NCBI RefSeq assembly: GCF_000743575.1
Contig: NZ_JQGC01000033.1
Span: 145,084-209,083 of the forward strand
Length of the DNA stretch: 64,000 nucleotides
Direction of reading: 5' to 3'
Source of the DNA: Devosia riboflavina
GTDB taxonomy: Bacteria > Pseudomonadota > Alphaproteobacteria > Rhizobiales > Devosiaceae
This document shows, piece by piece, positions 34,697 to 45,634 of the stretch. Numbering within the stretch: the stretch's first letter is position 1; the number at the start of each line of letters is the position of its first letter. The notes beneath the pieces were generated by a model. It ran no database searches, was not told the origin of the DNA, and saw nothing but the letters and a program-made list of their open reading frames with translations. The position numbers and the translations under genes are program-made.

Positions 34697-36283
34697 TCAC
34701 CGCGCCCCCAACTCCACCTCCCGCGTCACCCCAATATTCTCCAAAAACGTCCGATCATGGCTGATCACCAGGATCGCCCCATCGAACGCCCTGAGTCCCG
34801 CCTCGATCTTCTCCACCGCCTCGACATCGAGATGATTGGTCGGCTCATCAAGCACCAGCAGCATCGGCGGCGTCTTCCCGCCCACAGCGCAAGCCAGTCC
34901 CGCCCGCAGCATTTCCCCGCCGCTCAGCGTCCCCACCTTCTGCAGCGCCGCATCCGCCCGAAAGCTGAACGCCGCCAGCAATGACCGGCAATCATTCTCC
35001 GAACTCTCGCGATTAAGTCGCCCAAAATTCTCGACAATGCTCTCGCCCCGGTCCAGCAACCCCACCTGCTGATCGAGCAGCGCCATCGGCCCGCCGATCT
35101 GCACGGAGCCCGCAAACGGCGCCAATTGCCCGGTGAGCAGCTTGATCAGCGTCGTCTTCCCAGCCCCATTGGGCCCCGTCACCGCCACCCGCTCGGGCCC
35201 GATAATCTCCATATCGAAATTCCGGATCATCGGCGCCGCCTCGTCATAGCCCCCGGTCAACCCGCTCGCCCGCAGCACCACCTTGCCCGAAGGCAGATTG
35301 CTCGGCGCCAGTTTCACCGCGAATGGGGTAAGAACCTCGATCCGCTCCCGCGCCGCCCGCGCCTGCTCGCTCGCAGCACTCGCCATCTTTTCCGCCAGCG
35401 CGTCGAGCCCACCCGCCGTCTCCTCGGCCCGTCCTTTCAACCCGCCGAGCACGATCTTCGGCATGTCTCCCTTGGCGCCCTTGCGCCGTCCCCCAGCATC
35501 GCGCTGCGCCTGCTTTTCCCGCGCCTCCTGCGCCTTGCGCGCCACATCGCGCACCTGCCGCTCGGCCACATCGCGATCATGCTCGGCCGCCTGTAATTCC
35601 AACGCCTTGCGCTCGCGATAAAGGCTCCACCCGCCGCCATAGGTCTTCGCACCCAGCGTCGTCAGCTCAACAATCGCATCAACCTGTTCCAGCAAGCCGC
35701 GATCGTGACTCACGACAATGGCCGCACCCCGCCACCCCGCCAGCAGTTCCGCCACCGCCGCCCGGCCCTCGACATCGAGATTATTGGTCGGCTCATCGAG
35801 CAAGATCAGGTCCGGCTCGGCAAACACCAGAGCCGCCAACGCCGCCCGCGTCCTCTGTCCACCGGACAGAGTAGACAGCAACGTCTCCGCCGTCACGGGC
35901 AGCCCCAATTGCGCCACCGCTTCATCCAGCCGGGCCTCCAGCGTCCAGTCGGCCTCGGCCAATTCATCAACCGTCGCCTCCCCGCCCATCGCCTTGGCGA
36001 GCAAAAGCAACTCCGCGCGAACCCCAAAGAGATCGGCAACGGTCTCCCCCTCTGCCGGCTGCACCTGCTGCCGCAGCACACCCATGCGGCCCGTGCCGCT
36101 GATCGTGCCGCCGCTCGGCGTCAGTTCGCCGGCAATCAGCCGCAGCAGCGTGGTCTTGCCCACGCCATTGCGCCCCACAAGGCCTGTGCGGCCCGGGCCA
36201 AAGGTCAGATCGAGATCGGAAAAGAGTTTGTGGCCGTCAGGACCGGTATAGGAAAGATGCGAAATCGTTACGGAAACGGGCAT
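34697..36283 (-). CDS. ABC-F family ATPase
   Basis: The 528-residue protein has two ABC domains and no membrane part. Domain 1 has GRNGVGKTT, LSGGQRTRAAL and DEPTNNLD; domain 2 has GPNGAGKTT, LSGGEMLRAGL and DEPTNHLD. Between them is a Lys/Arg/Glu-rich linker about residues 240-300, with an unusual RDAGGRRKGAKGDMPK segment. ABC-F proteins act on ribosomes, as translation factors or antibiotic protection. I chose the ATG at 36283 (GGAGAATTC upstream) over a TTG at 36307. A specific subgroup cannot be named. Confidence 0.9.
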   Translation of the reverse strand: MPVSVTISHLSYTGPDGHKLFSDLDLTFGPGRTGLVGRNGVGKTTLLRLIAGELTPSGGTISGTGRMGVLRQQVQPAEGETVADLFGVRAELLLLAKAMGGEATVDELAEADWTLEARLDEAVAQLGLPVTAETLLSTLSGGQRTRAALAALVFAEPDLILLDEPTNNLDVEGRAAVAELLAGWRGAAIVVSHDRGLLEQVDAIVELTTLGAKTYGGGWSLYRERKALELQAAEHDRDVAERQVRDVARKAQEAREKQAQRDAGGRRKGAKGDMPKIVLGGLKGRAEETAGGLDALAEKMASAASEQARAARERIEVLTPFAVKLAPSNLPSGKVVLRASGLTGGYDEAAPMIRNFDMEIIGPERVAVTGPNGAGKTTLIKLLTGQLAPFAGSVQIGGPMALLDQQVGLLDRGESIVENFGRLNRESSENDCRSLLAAFSFRADAALQKVGTLSGGEMLRAGLACAVGGKTPPMLLVLDEPTNHLDVEAVEKIEAGLRAFDGAILVISHDRTFLENIGVTREVELGAR

Positions 36284-36467
36284 GGATCGAGAATTCTCCA
36301 AGGGCAAGGCAGGTCGGCATTGCGTTGGAGAAGCGTTCCATCAGGCACCATCCGGTCGGGTTACGGTGCCCCATAAATAGCGCAGCGACAGGCAGCGTCA
36401 ACCGCCCTCTGGCAAATCATCGGCCTCGGGAGTAGTGTCCGGCCTCTCTTTTCAGCGGACCACGCCC

Positions 36468-37079
36468 ATGGATCTCTTCACCCTCGCCGCCTTCACCGTC
36501 GCCTATGCCATCGCCGTGCTCGTGCCCGGTCCCGGCGTAGCCGCAGTGGTCGCCCGTGCGCTGGGCGGCGGCTTCAAGGGTGCCTTCCCCATGGTCCTCG
36601 GTATCCTCGCCGGCGATCTCGTCTATTTCGTTTTCGCCGTCTTCGGCCTCGCCGCCATCGCCACATGGTTCGGCCCGATCTTCGTCATCGTGCGCTGGGC
36701 CGGCGCGGCATACCTGCTCTACATCGCCTGGAAATTCTGGACGGCAAAGCCCGGCGCCGAGCAGATGAAGCCCAAGAACGAAGACCCCTGGAAGACCTTC
36801 CTCGCCGGCTTCTCCCTCACCATGGGCAATCCGAAGACCATCGTCTTCTACCTCGCCATCCTGCCCACCGTGATTCCACTCGACCAGATGAACCCCGTCG
36901 CCTTCATCGAACTGACCGCCATCGTGGTCGTCGTCCTGCTGCTGATCGGTTGCGGCTATGCCTGGCTCGCCTCCGCAGCCCGCGAAATGTTCAAGAGCGA
37001 AAAGGCCTTGGGTCGTCTCAACAAGACTGCGGGCGCCATGATGGCAACGGCGGCAGGACTTGTCGTTCTTCAGCATTAA
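36468..37079 (+). CDS. LysE family translocator
   Basis: The 203-residue membrane protein has six predicted helices. The N-terminus LFTLAAFTVAYAIAVLVPGPG is the RhtB/LysE signature with the conserved PGP, and ALGGGFKGAFPMVLGILAGD follows near 31. A middle segment, MGNPKTIVFYLAILP, near 122, is also typical. These proteins export amino acids such as lysine, homoserine or threonine; substrate is unknown. I chose the ATG at 36468, which starts MDLFTL; the longer reading from 36435 adds no membrane segment. Confidence 0.88.
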   Translation: MDLFTLAAFTVAYAIAVLVPGPGVAAVVARALGGGFKGAFPMVLGILAGDLVYFVFAVFGLAAIATWFGPIFVIVRWAGAAYLLYIAWKFWTAKPGAEQMKPKNEDPWKTFLAGFSLTMGNPKTIVFYLAILPTVIPLDQMNPVAFIELTAIVVVVLLLIGCGYAWLASAAREMFKSEKALGRLNKTAGAMMATAAGLVVLQH

Positions 37080-37113
37080 TCTGGAAGTAACCAACACTTG
37101 CCATGCTCGTCCT

Positions 37114-37320
37114 ATGGCAAGTCTCAGCACCATCTCCCAGATGTCTCGCTACGAGCAGATGAACTACTACCGCGAGAAGCGGAAGGCTGCCTATTCCCAG
37201 TTGCAAGCGCTGAACAGCCAGGCCAATGGCTTGGTCTCGGTCAAGCTTTCCGAGTCCCAGGGCCTGGGCAATCTGGCCGCCAAGATCGCCTATCAGCGCA
37301 GCACCAATAAGACGGCCTAA
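37114..37320 (+). CDS. Small hypothetical protein
   Basis: The 68-residue product is not recognised. It is polar, with a helical basic segment MSRYEQMNYYREKRKAAYSQ and no signal or membrane part. The C-terminus reads ESQGLGNLAAKIAYQRSTN. The end overlaps the last four bases of the convergent DUF2087 gene. An ATG at 37141 is an alternative start. Frame and composition look coding, but evidence is limited. Confidence 0.55.
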   Translation: MASLSTISQMSRYEQMNYYREKRKAAYSQLQALNSQANGLVSVKLSESQGLGNLAAKIAYQRSTNKTA

Positions 37321-37874
37321 GCCACCTCTTCCGCCCGCCGGACCCGCCGCAACAACGGCGACAGTTCCACCGGCGGCTTCTGCTCGATCCGCTGATAAAT
37401 CCGCCCATCCTTGCTGCGCACAGCATAGCCCAGCGACACCAGCGCCCGCCGCAGCAGCGCATGGTCGCCAAAGCTGGCCCATGCCGTCAGCAGCGCCGTC
37501 ATCTCGGCATCCGAATAGATCCTGCCCGCCTCCATTCGGCTCCACAACGCCCAAAGGCAAAGCGGCTGCAAACTGTTCTTCGCCGGCCAGCGCATGAGCA
37601 CACCGCGCTCATCAAAGTGCCGCGCCACCCGCTCGATCAGTTCGGAATCAGCCTTCGGCGCCGGTGCCACCTGCTCGGCAGCATCACTCTCGGCCCGGAA
37701 ATGCTGGTAGTTCTTATACCCCGCCGACTTGCTCAACAGATTGAGCATCTCAACGTGGCCCAGCGGCGCAGTGCGCTCGCGGGGCGGCGCCTCGCGCTGC
37801 GCCAGAGCTTCCCGCAAAGCGCGGGCAAAAGCCGAGAGATCGGCGATAGTCAGTGCGTGAATTTCTCGCGACAT
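37317..37874 (-). CDS. DUF2087-domain protein
   Basis: The 185-residue cytoplasmic protein has an N-terminal helical part with the motif HVEMLNLLSKSAGYKNYQHFRA near 39 and a C-terminal DUF2087-like domain, recognised by FDERGVLMRWPAKNSLQPLC near 86 and RIYSDAEMTALLTAWASFGDHALLRR-type spacing near 118-143 (the RVY.dGriY pattern follows). Its function is unknown; related domains occur with winged-helix regulators. I placed the start at 37874 (AAGGATGTGAC upstream), not at 37898. It converges on the small gene before it. Confidence 0.75.
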   Translation of the reverse strand: MSREIHALTIADLSAFARALREALAQREAPPRERTAPLGHVEMLNLLSKSAGYKNYQHFRAESDAAEQVAPAPKADSELIERVARHFDERGVLMRWPAKNSLQPLCLWALWSRMEAGRIYSDAEMTALLTAWASFGDHALLRRALVSLGYAVRSKDGRIYQRIEQKPPVELSPLLRRVRRAEEVA

Positions 37875-38065
37875 GTCACATCCTTGTACATGCCTCAACC
37901 GCCAGTTAGGCAGTGTCGATGGTCACCGGCTTTCGACGAGGCACGAGGACGTCCTGTCGGTATTTCAATGAGCAGGTTTAGCTTCCCTCGCGGGACGGCG
38001 ACGCCTCGGTGAACTGCAGACCGTGCCCCCGAAATACCCCGGCGACGCCGGAAACTCAAGACACC

Positions 38066-39681
<1,616 letters not shown>

Positions 39682-39682
<1 letters not shown>

Positions 39683-40545
39683 CACGCTCTCCCATCGGTC
39701 AGAGCCTTGATGTACCGGCCAAGCACGGTGGTCGAAATGATCGTCGCCGTCGCAAACACGCCCGGGAAAATCCCGACCCACCAGCCACGCCGCAAATAGC
39801 CCTGCCCTTCGGAGAGCATCAGCCCCCATTCCGGCGTCGGCGCCTTCGGCCCGAGCCCGAGATAGCTTAGCGCCGCCGATTGCAGGATGGCGCTGCCGAT
39901 CCCCAGCGTCGAGAGCACGATCAGCGGCCCCACCGTATTGGGCAGGATATGCCGCAAAAGCGTCCGCATCGGCGGTTGCCCCAACACCCGCGCTGCTTCG
40001 ACATAGCCCGAAGTGCGCACCACCATCACCTGCGCCCGCACGATGCGCGCATAGCCGGGAATGGACGCAATCGCGATGGCAATGAGAATATTGGTCACGC
40101 CCGTGCCGAGAAACGCCACCACGGCCATCGACATAAGAAGGCCCGGAAACGCCAGCAGCACATCGATAACGCGCATCAGCGCCAGATCGATGACCCCACC
40201 GGCAACACCCGCACTGAGCCCGATGACAATCCCCGCTGCCACAGCCAGCGCGGTCGCACAAAGCCCGATATAAAGCGAATAGCTGGCCCCATGCACCACG
40301 CGCGAGAAAATATCGCGCCCGAGTTGATCGGTCCCAAAGATATGCGCCCAGGACGGCGGCTTCAGCGACGCCAGCAGATCCGGAGCATAGGGATCGTAAG
40401 GCGCGACAAATCCGGGTGCCAAGGCGCAGACCACCATGAATGTCAGGATCAGCCCCGCCAGAAGCACACCAAGCGGCACGCGCCCACGCCGCAGCTTCCC
40501 GGCCGCTCTGCCGGCGCCGCCCATTTCAATGGAAAGATTGGTCAT
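39682..40545 (-). CDS. ABC transporter permease, DppC-type
   Basis: The 287-residue inner-membrane permease has the N-terminal helix near 28 and about five more, and the coupling-loop motif EAARVLGQPPMRTLLRHILPN near 178, typical of DppC/OppC/NikC proteins. The region FGTDQLGRDIFSRVVHGASY near 72 is also diagnostic. The ATG at 40545 overlaps the DppB stop by four bases. It works with the DppB-type permease and the fused ATPase; the substrate may be a peptide, nickel or another solute. Confidence 0.9.
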
Positions 40546-41474
40546 GCACGGGCTCGCAAACGCGGATCGACGACGCGATAGAGCAGATCGACGATGATAT
40601 TGATGGTCACGAAGACGAAAGCCGAAAACAGCACGACGCCGAGCACCACCGGAATGTCCTGATTGCGCACCGCCTGCAGCGTGATCCGCCCCAGCCCCGG
40701 CCGTCCAAACACCTGCTCGGTGATGATGGCACCTGCCAGCAGCGCCCCAAACGTCTCTGCCGCAATTGTCAGCGCCGGGATCAGCGCATGCCGCAAGGCA
40801 TGGCGCCAGCGTACCGCCCAAAGGGAAAGTCCTCGCGTCCGCGCCGTCAGCGCAAAAGGCTGCTCCAGCGCCTGATCCATCTCATTGCGCATCACCTGGC
40901 TCAGCGTCCCGAACAGCGCAATGCCCAGCGTCGCCACCGGTAGCACCAGCGATTTCCAGCCCTGATCTCCCACAACGGGAAAGATCGGCCATTGAAACGA
41001 AAAGAAGGTCAGCAGTAGCAGCCCGATCCAGAAGGCCGGCGTCGAAACGCTCACCAGCTCCAGCGATGAAATCACCCGCCGCAGCCAGTTGTCCCGCCCC
41101 GCCGTTGCCAGTGTCGCCAACACCGCCATTGAAAACGCCAGCAGCACCGCAAGGCTCGCGAGCGTAATCGTCGAACCCAACTCGCTGGTAATAATGGAAA
41201 CCACCGTTCGCCGCTGCTGATAGGACGTCCCGAGATCGCCCGTCACAGTGCGGCCGACAAACCCCGCATATTGCCGCCAAAGCGGCTGATCGAGCCCGAA
41301 ATCGGCGCGAATACGATCGCGCATTTCAGGCGTAACGGTGCTGTCCGCCCCATAAATCACCTGCACGGGATCGCTGGGCAACAGTTGCAACACGATGAAT
41401 GCTAGAGAAGCGGCGGCCCAGAGGACCGCCGCTCCCGCCAGAAGGCGTGTAAAAAGCTCTTTGGCCAAGGCCAA
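40542..41474 (-). CDS. ABC transporter permease, DppB-type
   Basis: The 310-residue permease has the DppB N-terminal tract LAFIVLQLLPSDPVQVIYG near 26 and the loop near 60 with FGLDQPLWRQYAGFVG. The coupling region reads TARTRGLSLWAVRWRHALRHA near 207. About six helices are visible. It begins only ten bases after the binding-protein stop and overlaps DppC by four bases, so it is one operon. Confidence 0.9.
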   Translation of the reverse strand: MALAKELFTRLLAGAAVLWAAASLAFIVLQLLPSDPVQVIYGADSTVTPEMRDRIRADFGLDQPLWRQYAGFVGRTVTGDLGTSYQQRRTVVSIITSELGSTITLASLAVLLAFSMAVLATLATAGRDNWLRRVISSLELVSVSTPAFWIGLLLLTFFSFQWPIFPVVGDQGWKSLVLPVATLGIALFGTLSQVMRNEMDQALEQPFALTARTRGLSLWAVRWRHALRHALIPALTIAAETFGALLAGAIITEQVFGRPGLGRITLQAVRNQDIPVVLGVVLFSAFVFVTINIIVDLLYRVVDPRLRARA

Positions 41475-41484
41475 GTCTAAAATC

Positions 41485-43083
41485 CTACTGCTGCAGCCAG
41501 ACGTCGTAATAGCTGCCGACCTGGCCCGAAGTGCCGAAGGTCACACCCTGCACGCGATTGTTGACCGCGATCAAGACCTGCGGATTGGCAATCGGGATCA
41601 GGTAGGCATTGTCCTTGATGATCTCCTGAGCCTTCACATAGTGCCCAATACGCTCATCACGATCGGTCGTTGCCAGTGCCGCTTCAAGCTCGGCATCCAG
41701 CGCCGGGTCGTTCACAAAACCCCAATTGGTATTGGTTTCCCAAAGCTGCTCGGACTGGAATGCGCCGAACAGCAGGTTCGGTTCGGCCGCCGACTGCGAG
41801 GTATCGACGAGGTCATATTCATTGGCCTTGAAGCGCGCATCCACCGTGGCGAAGTCGAGCACTTCGCGGGTGAATTCAACGCCGATCTGCTGCAGATTGG
41901 CCTGGATGCCCTGCGCAAAAAGCTCACGCTGCTGATTGTTCCAGTTGACCGCCGAGAGGCTGACAAGGCTCAAGCGCTCGCCGTCCTTCTCACGAATCCC
42001 ATCCGAACCAACCACCCAGCCTGCCTCATCAAGCAGCGCCGCAGCAGCCGCCGGATCATACGACCAAGAGCCTTCAAGCTTGGCGTCATAGCCAAACGAA
42101 ATCCCCGGCGTCAGCGCCGAATAGGCCGGCGTCGCAGTGCCAAGGAACACGGCCTCGATGAGGCTCGGATAGTCGACGCCAATGCGCAGCGCTTCACGAA
42201 CCTTCACGTCGGCCAGAGCAGGCTTGGACTGGTTGACCCAGAACGACCATGGAATACCCGGCTGTTCCGTCCGCAGCAGTGTCAGGCTGTCATTGGCCTC
42301 CACGTCTTCCACGGCAATCGCCGGAATACCCGTGGCGATATCAGCCTGGTCGGATTCAACCGCACCAACACGCACCGCATCTTCGGTCAGGAAGCGCAGT
42401 TCGACGCGATCGAGATACGCCGCGCCGTCGTGCACGGCATTCTCCGGCGCCCATGCATAGGCGTCATTGCGCTCAAGGATCAGGTCCTGCCCCGAGGTGC
42501 GGGCCACCACCTTGAACGGCCCCGAACCCACGGTGATGTCAGGACCACCAGTGCAGCGATCTTCCTTGGAATATTTTTCGATCGAAGCCGGCGACACAAA
42601 GCCCAGCACCGGCTCGCTGAGATCATGCAGCAGCGGGCTGTAGGCCGACTTGAGCGTCACAGTGACGACATTGCCATCGACGGCAACGCTCTCGACCGGC
42701 ACGCCACCGGCACCCTTGTCATCCACCCAGCGCTGCAGGTTCACACGCACCGCTTCCGCGTCGAGCGCCGTGCCGTCATGGAACAACACGCCATCGCGAA
42801 TGGTGAAAGCATAGCTGAGCCCATCGTCCGAAATCGCCCATTCGCTGGCGATCCAGGGATGGAACTGGCCTTCGAGATCTTCGGAGACGAGACGATCATA
42901 GACGTCCTGCAGCGCCGTCTGCGTATTGCGCGACGAGCCTTCGTTCTGGTCGAGGCAGAGCGGCTCATAGGTCACCACGCGCAGCGTTCCGCCGGTCTGG
43001 GCGTCCTGGGCAAAACTCGGCACAGCGGCGAGCATCGTCCCGCAAAGCAACAGCGAAAGGCCTCGTGCAACCGTCTTGGTCAT
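41485..43083 (-). CDS. ABC transporter substrate-binding protein, DppA/NikA family
   Basis: The 532-residue periplasmic protein has a signal peptide (1-25, SFA cleavage) and the family-5 extracellular-binding fold. SDDGLSYAFTIRDGVLFHDG near 84 is the classic marker, with ALRIGVDYPSLIEAVFLG near 296. There is no lipobox. The ATG has a strong AGGAGAAGAAG ribosome-binding site. It is the first gene of the binding-protein, permease, permease, fused-ATPase operon. Family 5 members bind peptides, nickel, opines or other solutes; no ligand can be chosen from sequence. Confidence 0.91.
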   Translation of the reverse strand: MTKTVARGLSLLLCGTMLAAVPSFAQDAQTGGTLRVVTYEPLCLDQNEGSSRNTQTALQDVYDRLVSEDLEGQFHPWIASEWAISDDGLSYAFTIRDGVLFHDGTALDAEAVRVNLQRWVDDKGAGGVPVESVAVDGNVVTVTLKSAYSPLLHDLSEPVLGFVSPASIEKYSKEDRCTGGPDITVGSGPFKVVARTSGQDLILERNDAYAWAPENAVHDGAAYLDRVELRFLTEDAVRVGAVESDQADIATGIPAIAVEDVEANDSLTLLRTEQPGIPWSFWVNQSKPALADVKVREALRIGVDYPSLIEAVFLGTATPAYSALTPGISFGYDAKLEGSWSYDPAAAAALLDEAGWVVGSDGIREKDGERLSLVSLSAVNWNNQQRELFAQGIQANLQQIGVEFTREVLDFATVDARFKANEYDLVDTSQSAAEPNLLFGAFQSEQLWETNTNWGFVNDPALDAELEAALATTDRDERIGHYVKAQEIIKDNAYLIPIANPQVLIAVNNRVQGVTFGTSGQVGSYYDVWLQQ

Positions 43084-43282
43084 CTTCTTCTCCTGATCAC
43101 CGCGGCTTTCCCCGCAGCCCCTTAACTCTGCAAAATCCTACCAAAGGAGTCGAGAAAAGCGCTTGCGCGCCATGGCGTTGCCGGCGACACCGTTTTCCAA
43201 TTTCGGCATCCAAGCCGAAATTAGATCGTACGACAACATGGATTCTATCCGGAAACGTTGGTCGTCATATCTGGAAGAAAGA

Positions 43283-43358
43283 TGGTGCGCCCAGAGGGAC
43301 TTGAACCCCCAACCAGACCGTTATGAGCGGTCGGCTCTAACCATTGAGCTATAGGCGC
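43283..43358 (-). tRNA. tRNA with CAU anticodon, read as tRNA-Ile2 (lysidine type)
   Basis: The minus strand gives a full 76-base cloverleaf including the 3' CCA. The acceptor stem GCGCCTA pairs with TGGGCGC, with one G-U pair, and the anticodon arm is GACCG-CTCATAA-CGGTC, so the anticodon is CAU. The D-loop reads CTCAATGGTTAGAGC, as in ileX-type tRNA-Ile2 rather than the one-base-longer D-loop of elongator tRNA-Met. It would be modified to lysidine and read AUA. Elongator tRNA-Met is the alternative. Confidence 0.88.
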
Positions 43359-43512
43359 ATTTGGGTTTTCCTAGGGTCTGACACCGCGAGTGGCAAGCTG
43401 ATTTTCTCGGCCACCCGCAATCGCTGGATAAGTCAGCCCATATCGAACGACCTAGGGCCTTCCCTTCGCCCCCCATCCATGGCACCTCAGGCCATCACCA
43501 CCCGAGGCCACC

Positions 43513-44268
43513 ATGCGCGACGGAGACATCATTCACGGCCTGGCTCGCGGCCTCGCTGTCATAGAATGCTTCGATCAGGAGCACGCCCGCCTCTCCATCA
43601 CCGAGGTTGCCCAACGCACCGGCCTCGAACGCGCCACCGCCCGCCGCTGTCTCCTCACCCTCGTGCACCTCGGCTACGCCACCTATGACGGAAAATTCTT
43701 CCAGCTCACCCCGCGCGTCCTGAATCTCGGCCACTTCTATCTCGCGGCAAATACCCTGCCGCAAATGATCCAGCCCTTCCTCGACGAACTCTCCGACGCG
43801 ACAGGCGAAAGCGGCTCCGCCGCCGTCCTCGACGGCACCGACATTCTCTATGTCGCCCGCGCCGCCACCCGCCGCGTCATGTCGATCAATCTTGGCCCCG
43901 GCGCCCGGCTTCCGGCCTATTGCACCTCCATGGGCCGCATCCTCCTCGCCGCCCTGCCTCCCGAAGAAGCCCGCGCCATTCTCGATCGCTCCGATCTCGT
44001 CGCTTATACCAGCCGCACCAAGGCCGACCTCCCAAGCATCACTACCGAGCTTGCCGTCGTCGCCGCGCAAGGCTTCGCCGTCATCGATCAGGAACTCGAA
44101 CTCGGCCTCTGCTCCATCGCCGTGCCGCTCTACAATTCCGCCGGCAAGACCATCGCCGCCCTCAATATCGGCGCCCAGACCGCCCGCGCCTCCACCTCGC
44201 GCATGATCGCAAGCTTCCTGCCGCTGATGCGAAAGATCCAGTCGGACCTCCGTCCGCTTCTGCGCTGA
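43513..44268 (+). CDS. IclR family transcriptional regulator
   Basis: The 251-residue protein has an N-terminal winged helix (GLAVIECFDQEHARLSITEVA through TARRCLLTLVHLGY) and a C-terminal effector-binding domain starting near residue 80. SINLGPGARLPAYCTSMGRILL near 127 and LELGLCSIAVPLYN near 192 fit the PcaR/PobR subgroup, which senses aromatic acids such as protocatechuate or p-hydroxybenzoate. Its target is not evident here; no aromatic-catabolism genes are beside it. It lies directly before the pst operon, where phoR often sits in other genomes. Confidence 0.9.
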   Translation: MRDGDIIHGLARGLAVIECFDQEHARLSITEVAQRTGLERATARRCLLTLVHLGYATYDGKFFQLTPRVLNLGHFYLAANTLPQMIQPFLDELSDATGESGSAAVLDGTDILYVARAATRRVMSINLGPGARLPAYCTSMGRILLAALPPEEARAILDRSDLVAYTSRTKADLPSITTELAVVAAQGFAVIDQELELGLCSIAVPLYNSAGKTIAALNIGAQTARASTSRMIASFLPLMRKIQSDLRPLLR

Positions 44269-44352
44269 GCGAGGAACGAACTGTCACAATTGCCGACTAA
44301 GCTCATCTCCGACAGACCGGGAAACTTCGCTTCCATAGAGTCACAAAACGCT

Positions 44353-44369
44353 TTGTCATTTTGTGTCAC
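44353..44369 (+). promoter_or_regulatory. Pho-box-like direct repeat 1 before pstS
   Basis: TTGTCAT followed by GTGTCAC, with repeat spacing of ten bases, lies 174 bases before pstS. PhoB sites are typically CTGTCAT-like repeats eleven bases apart, so this is a weaker match than the copy at 44415. Confidence 0.5.
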
Positions 44370-44414
44370 AAAACTGATACTGTCAAAAATAACCCGATAA
44401 ATCAGTTACTTGAA

Positions 44415-44432
44415 CTGTCACAAACCAGTCAC
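44415..44432 (+). promoter_or_regulatory. Pho box before pstS
   Basis: CTGTCACAAACCAGTCAC gives two CTGTCAC-like half-sites spaced eleven bases apart, matching the known PhoB-binding consensus well. It lies 111 bases before pstS. Further TGTCA tracts at 44281 and 44381 suggest an extended regulatory region. Confidence 0.7.
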
Positions 44433-44542
44433 CTATCTGCAATAAAACCGTCGCTGGGCCCCAATATGGTCTGCCGCGTCACAGGGCGGCCTCAAGCAAC
44501 GGCTGGCCATGTTCCAGAACCGAATTCCGAAAGGGAACTTTC

Positions 44543-45565
44543 ATGAAGACCGCACTTTTCGCCAGCGTCGCCGTCGTCGCGCTCGCCGCCTTCGGCACGC
44601 CTGCTGCTTTCGCCCAGTCGCGCGACACCATCCAGATCGCCGGCTCCTCGACGGTCCTGCCCTTCGCCTCCATCGTCGCTGAAGAATTCAGCGCCGCTTT
44701 CCCCGAATTCAAGACCCCGGTCGTCGGTTCCGGCGGCACCGGCGGCGGCCTGAAGCAGTTCTGCGAAGGCACCGGCGACAACACCATCGACATCGCCAAT
44801 GCTTCGCGTCAGATCAAGGAAGCCGAACTCGAGGCTTGCACCACCGCTGGCGTGACCGACGTTCGTGAAGTCCAGTTCGGCTTCGACGGCATCGTCTTCG
44901 CCTCGGCCGCTTCCGGCGCCGACTTCGCCCTGACCCCGGTTCAGGTCTACAAGGCCATCGCTGCCAAGGTTTATGTTGACGGCGCTCTCGTCGACAACCC
45001 CTTCAAGACCTGGAACGAAATCGACGCTTCGCTGCCGAACCAGCCGATCTCGCTGGCCATCCCGGCCTCGAACCACGGCACCCGCGAAGTCTTCCAGGAG
45101 AAGGTCGTGACCGCTGGCTTCAAGGAAGCCGGTCACCCCGAAGGTCTCTCTGATGAAGAAGTCCTGGCTCTCGAAACCACCTTCCGTCAGGACGTGGTCA
45201 TCGAAATCTCGGGCGACTACACCGAGACCCTCGCTCGCCTGAACTCCGATCCGAACACCGTCGGCGTCTTCGGCCTCTCGTTCTACGAACAGAACACCGA
45301 CACCCTCAAGGTCGCGACCGTCAACGGCATCGTTCCCTCCAAGGAAACCGTTGCCGCTGGTGAATACCCCGTCTCCCGTCCGCTGTTCTTCTACGTCAAG
45401 GGTCAGCACCTCGGCGTGATCCCGGGCATCGAAGAATACGTCCAGTTCTTCCTCTCCGAAGGCATCTCGGGCAATGGCGGCACTCTCGAAGCTGCTGGCC
45501 TGATCCCGCAGCCGGCTGAAAAGACCGCTGAAGTTCTCGCTGCTTTCGAAGCTGGCGCTCAGTAA
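44543..45565 (+). CDS. pstS: Phosphate ABC transporter substrate-binding protein
   Basis: PstS binds inorganic phosphate in the periplasm and gives it to PstCAB. The 340-residue protein has a signal peptide (1-24, AFA cleavage) and the phosphate-binding tract IAGSSTVLPFASIVAEEF near 33. The ring of backbone contacts includes GSGGTGGGLKQFC near 65, IANASRQIKEAE near 82 and NHGTREVF near 175. The ATG follows AAAGGGAACTTTC. It is the first gene of pstSCAB-phoU, preceded by Pho-box-like repeats; a hairpin after its stop likely sets a higher level for PstS. Confidence 0.95.
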   Translation: MKTALFASVAVVALAAFGTPAAFAQSRDTIQIAGSSTVLPFASIVAEEFSAAFPEFKTPVVGSGGTGGGLKQFCEGTGDNTIDIANASRQIKEAELEACTTAGVTDVREVQFGFDGIVFASAASGADFALTPVQVYKAIAAKVYVDGALVDNPFKTWNEIDASLPNQPISLAIPASNHGTREVFQEKVVTAGFKEAGHPEGLSDEEVLALETTFRQDVVIEISGDYTETLARLNSDPNTVGVFGLSFYEQNTDTLKVATVNGIVPSKETVAAGEYPVSRPLFFYVKGQHLGVIPGIEEYVQFFLSEGISGNGGTLEAAGLIPQPAEKTAEVLAAFEAGAQ

Positions 45566-45574
45566 TAGACTTCT

Positions 45575-45615
45575 CGCGGGTCGCACCATTCCGGTGCGGC
45601 CCGCTCTTTCGTTTT
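45575..45615 (+). terminator. Hairpin between pstS and pstC
   Basis: GCGGGTCGCACC (45575-45586) pairs with GGTGCGGCCCGC (45592-45603), with one G-U pair, around ATTCC; TCTTTCGTTTTC follows. It sits ten bases after the pstS stop and 32 before pstC, so it probably attenuates transcription or stabilises pstS mRNA. Confidence 0.75.
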
Positions 45616-45634
45616 CCCGCGGGGGCGCATCGCG

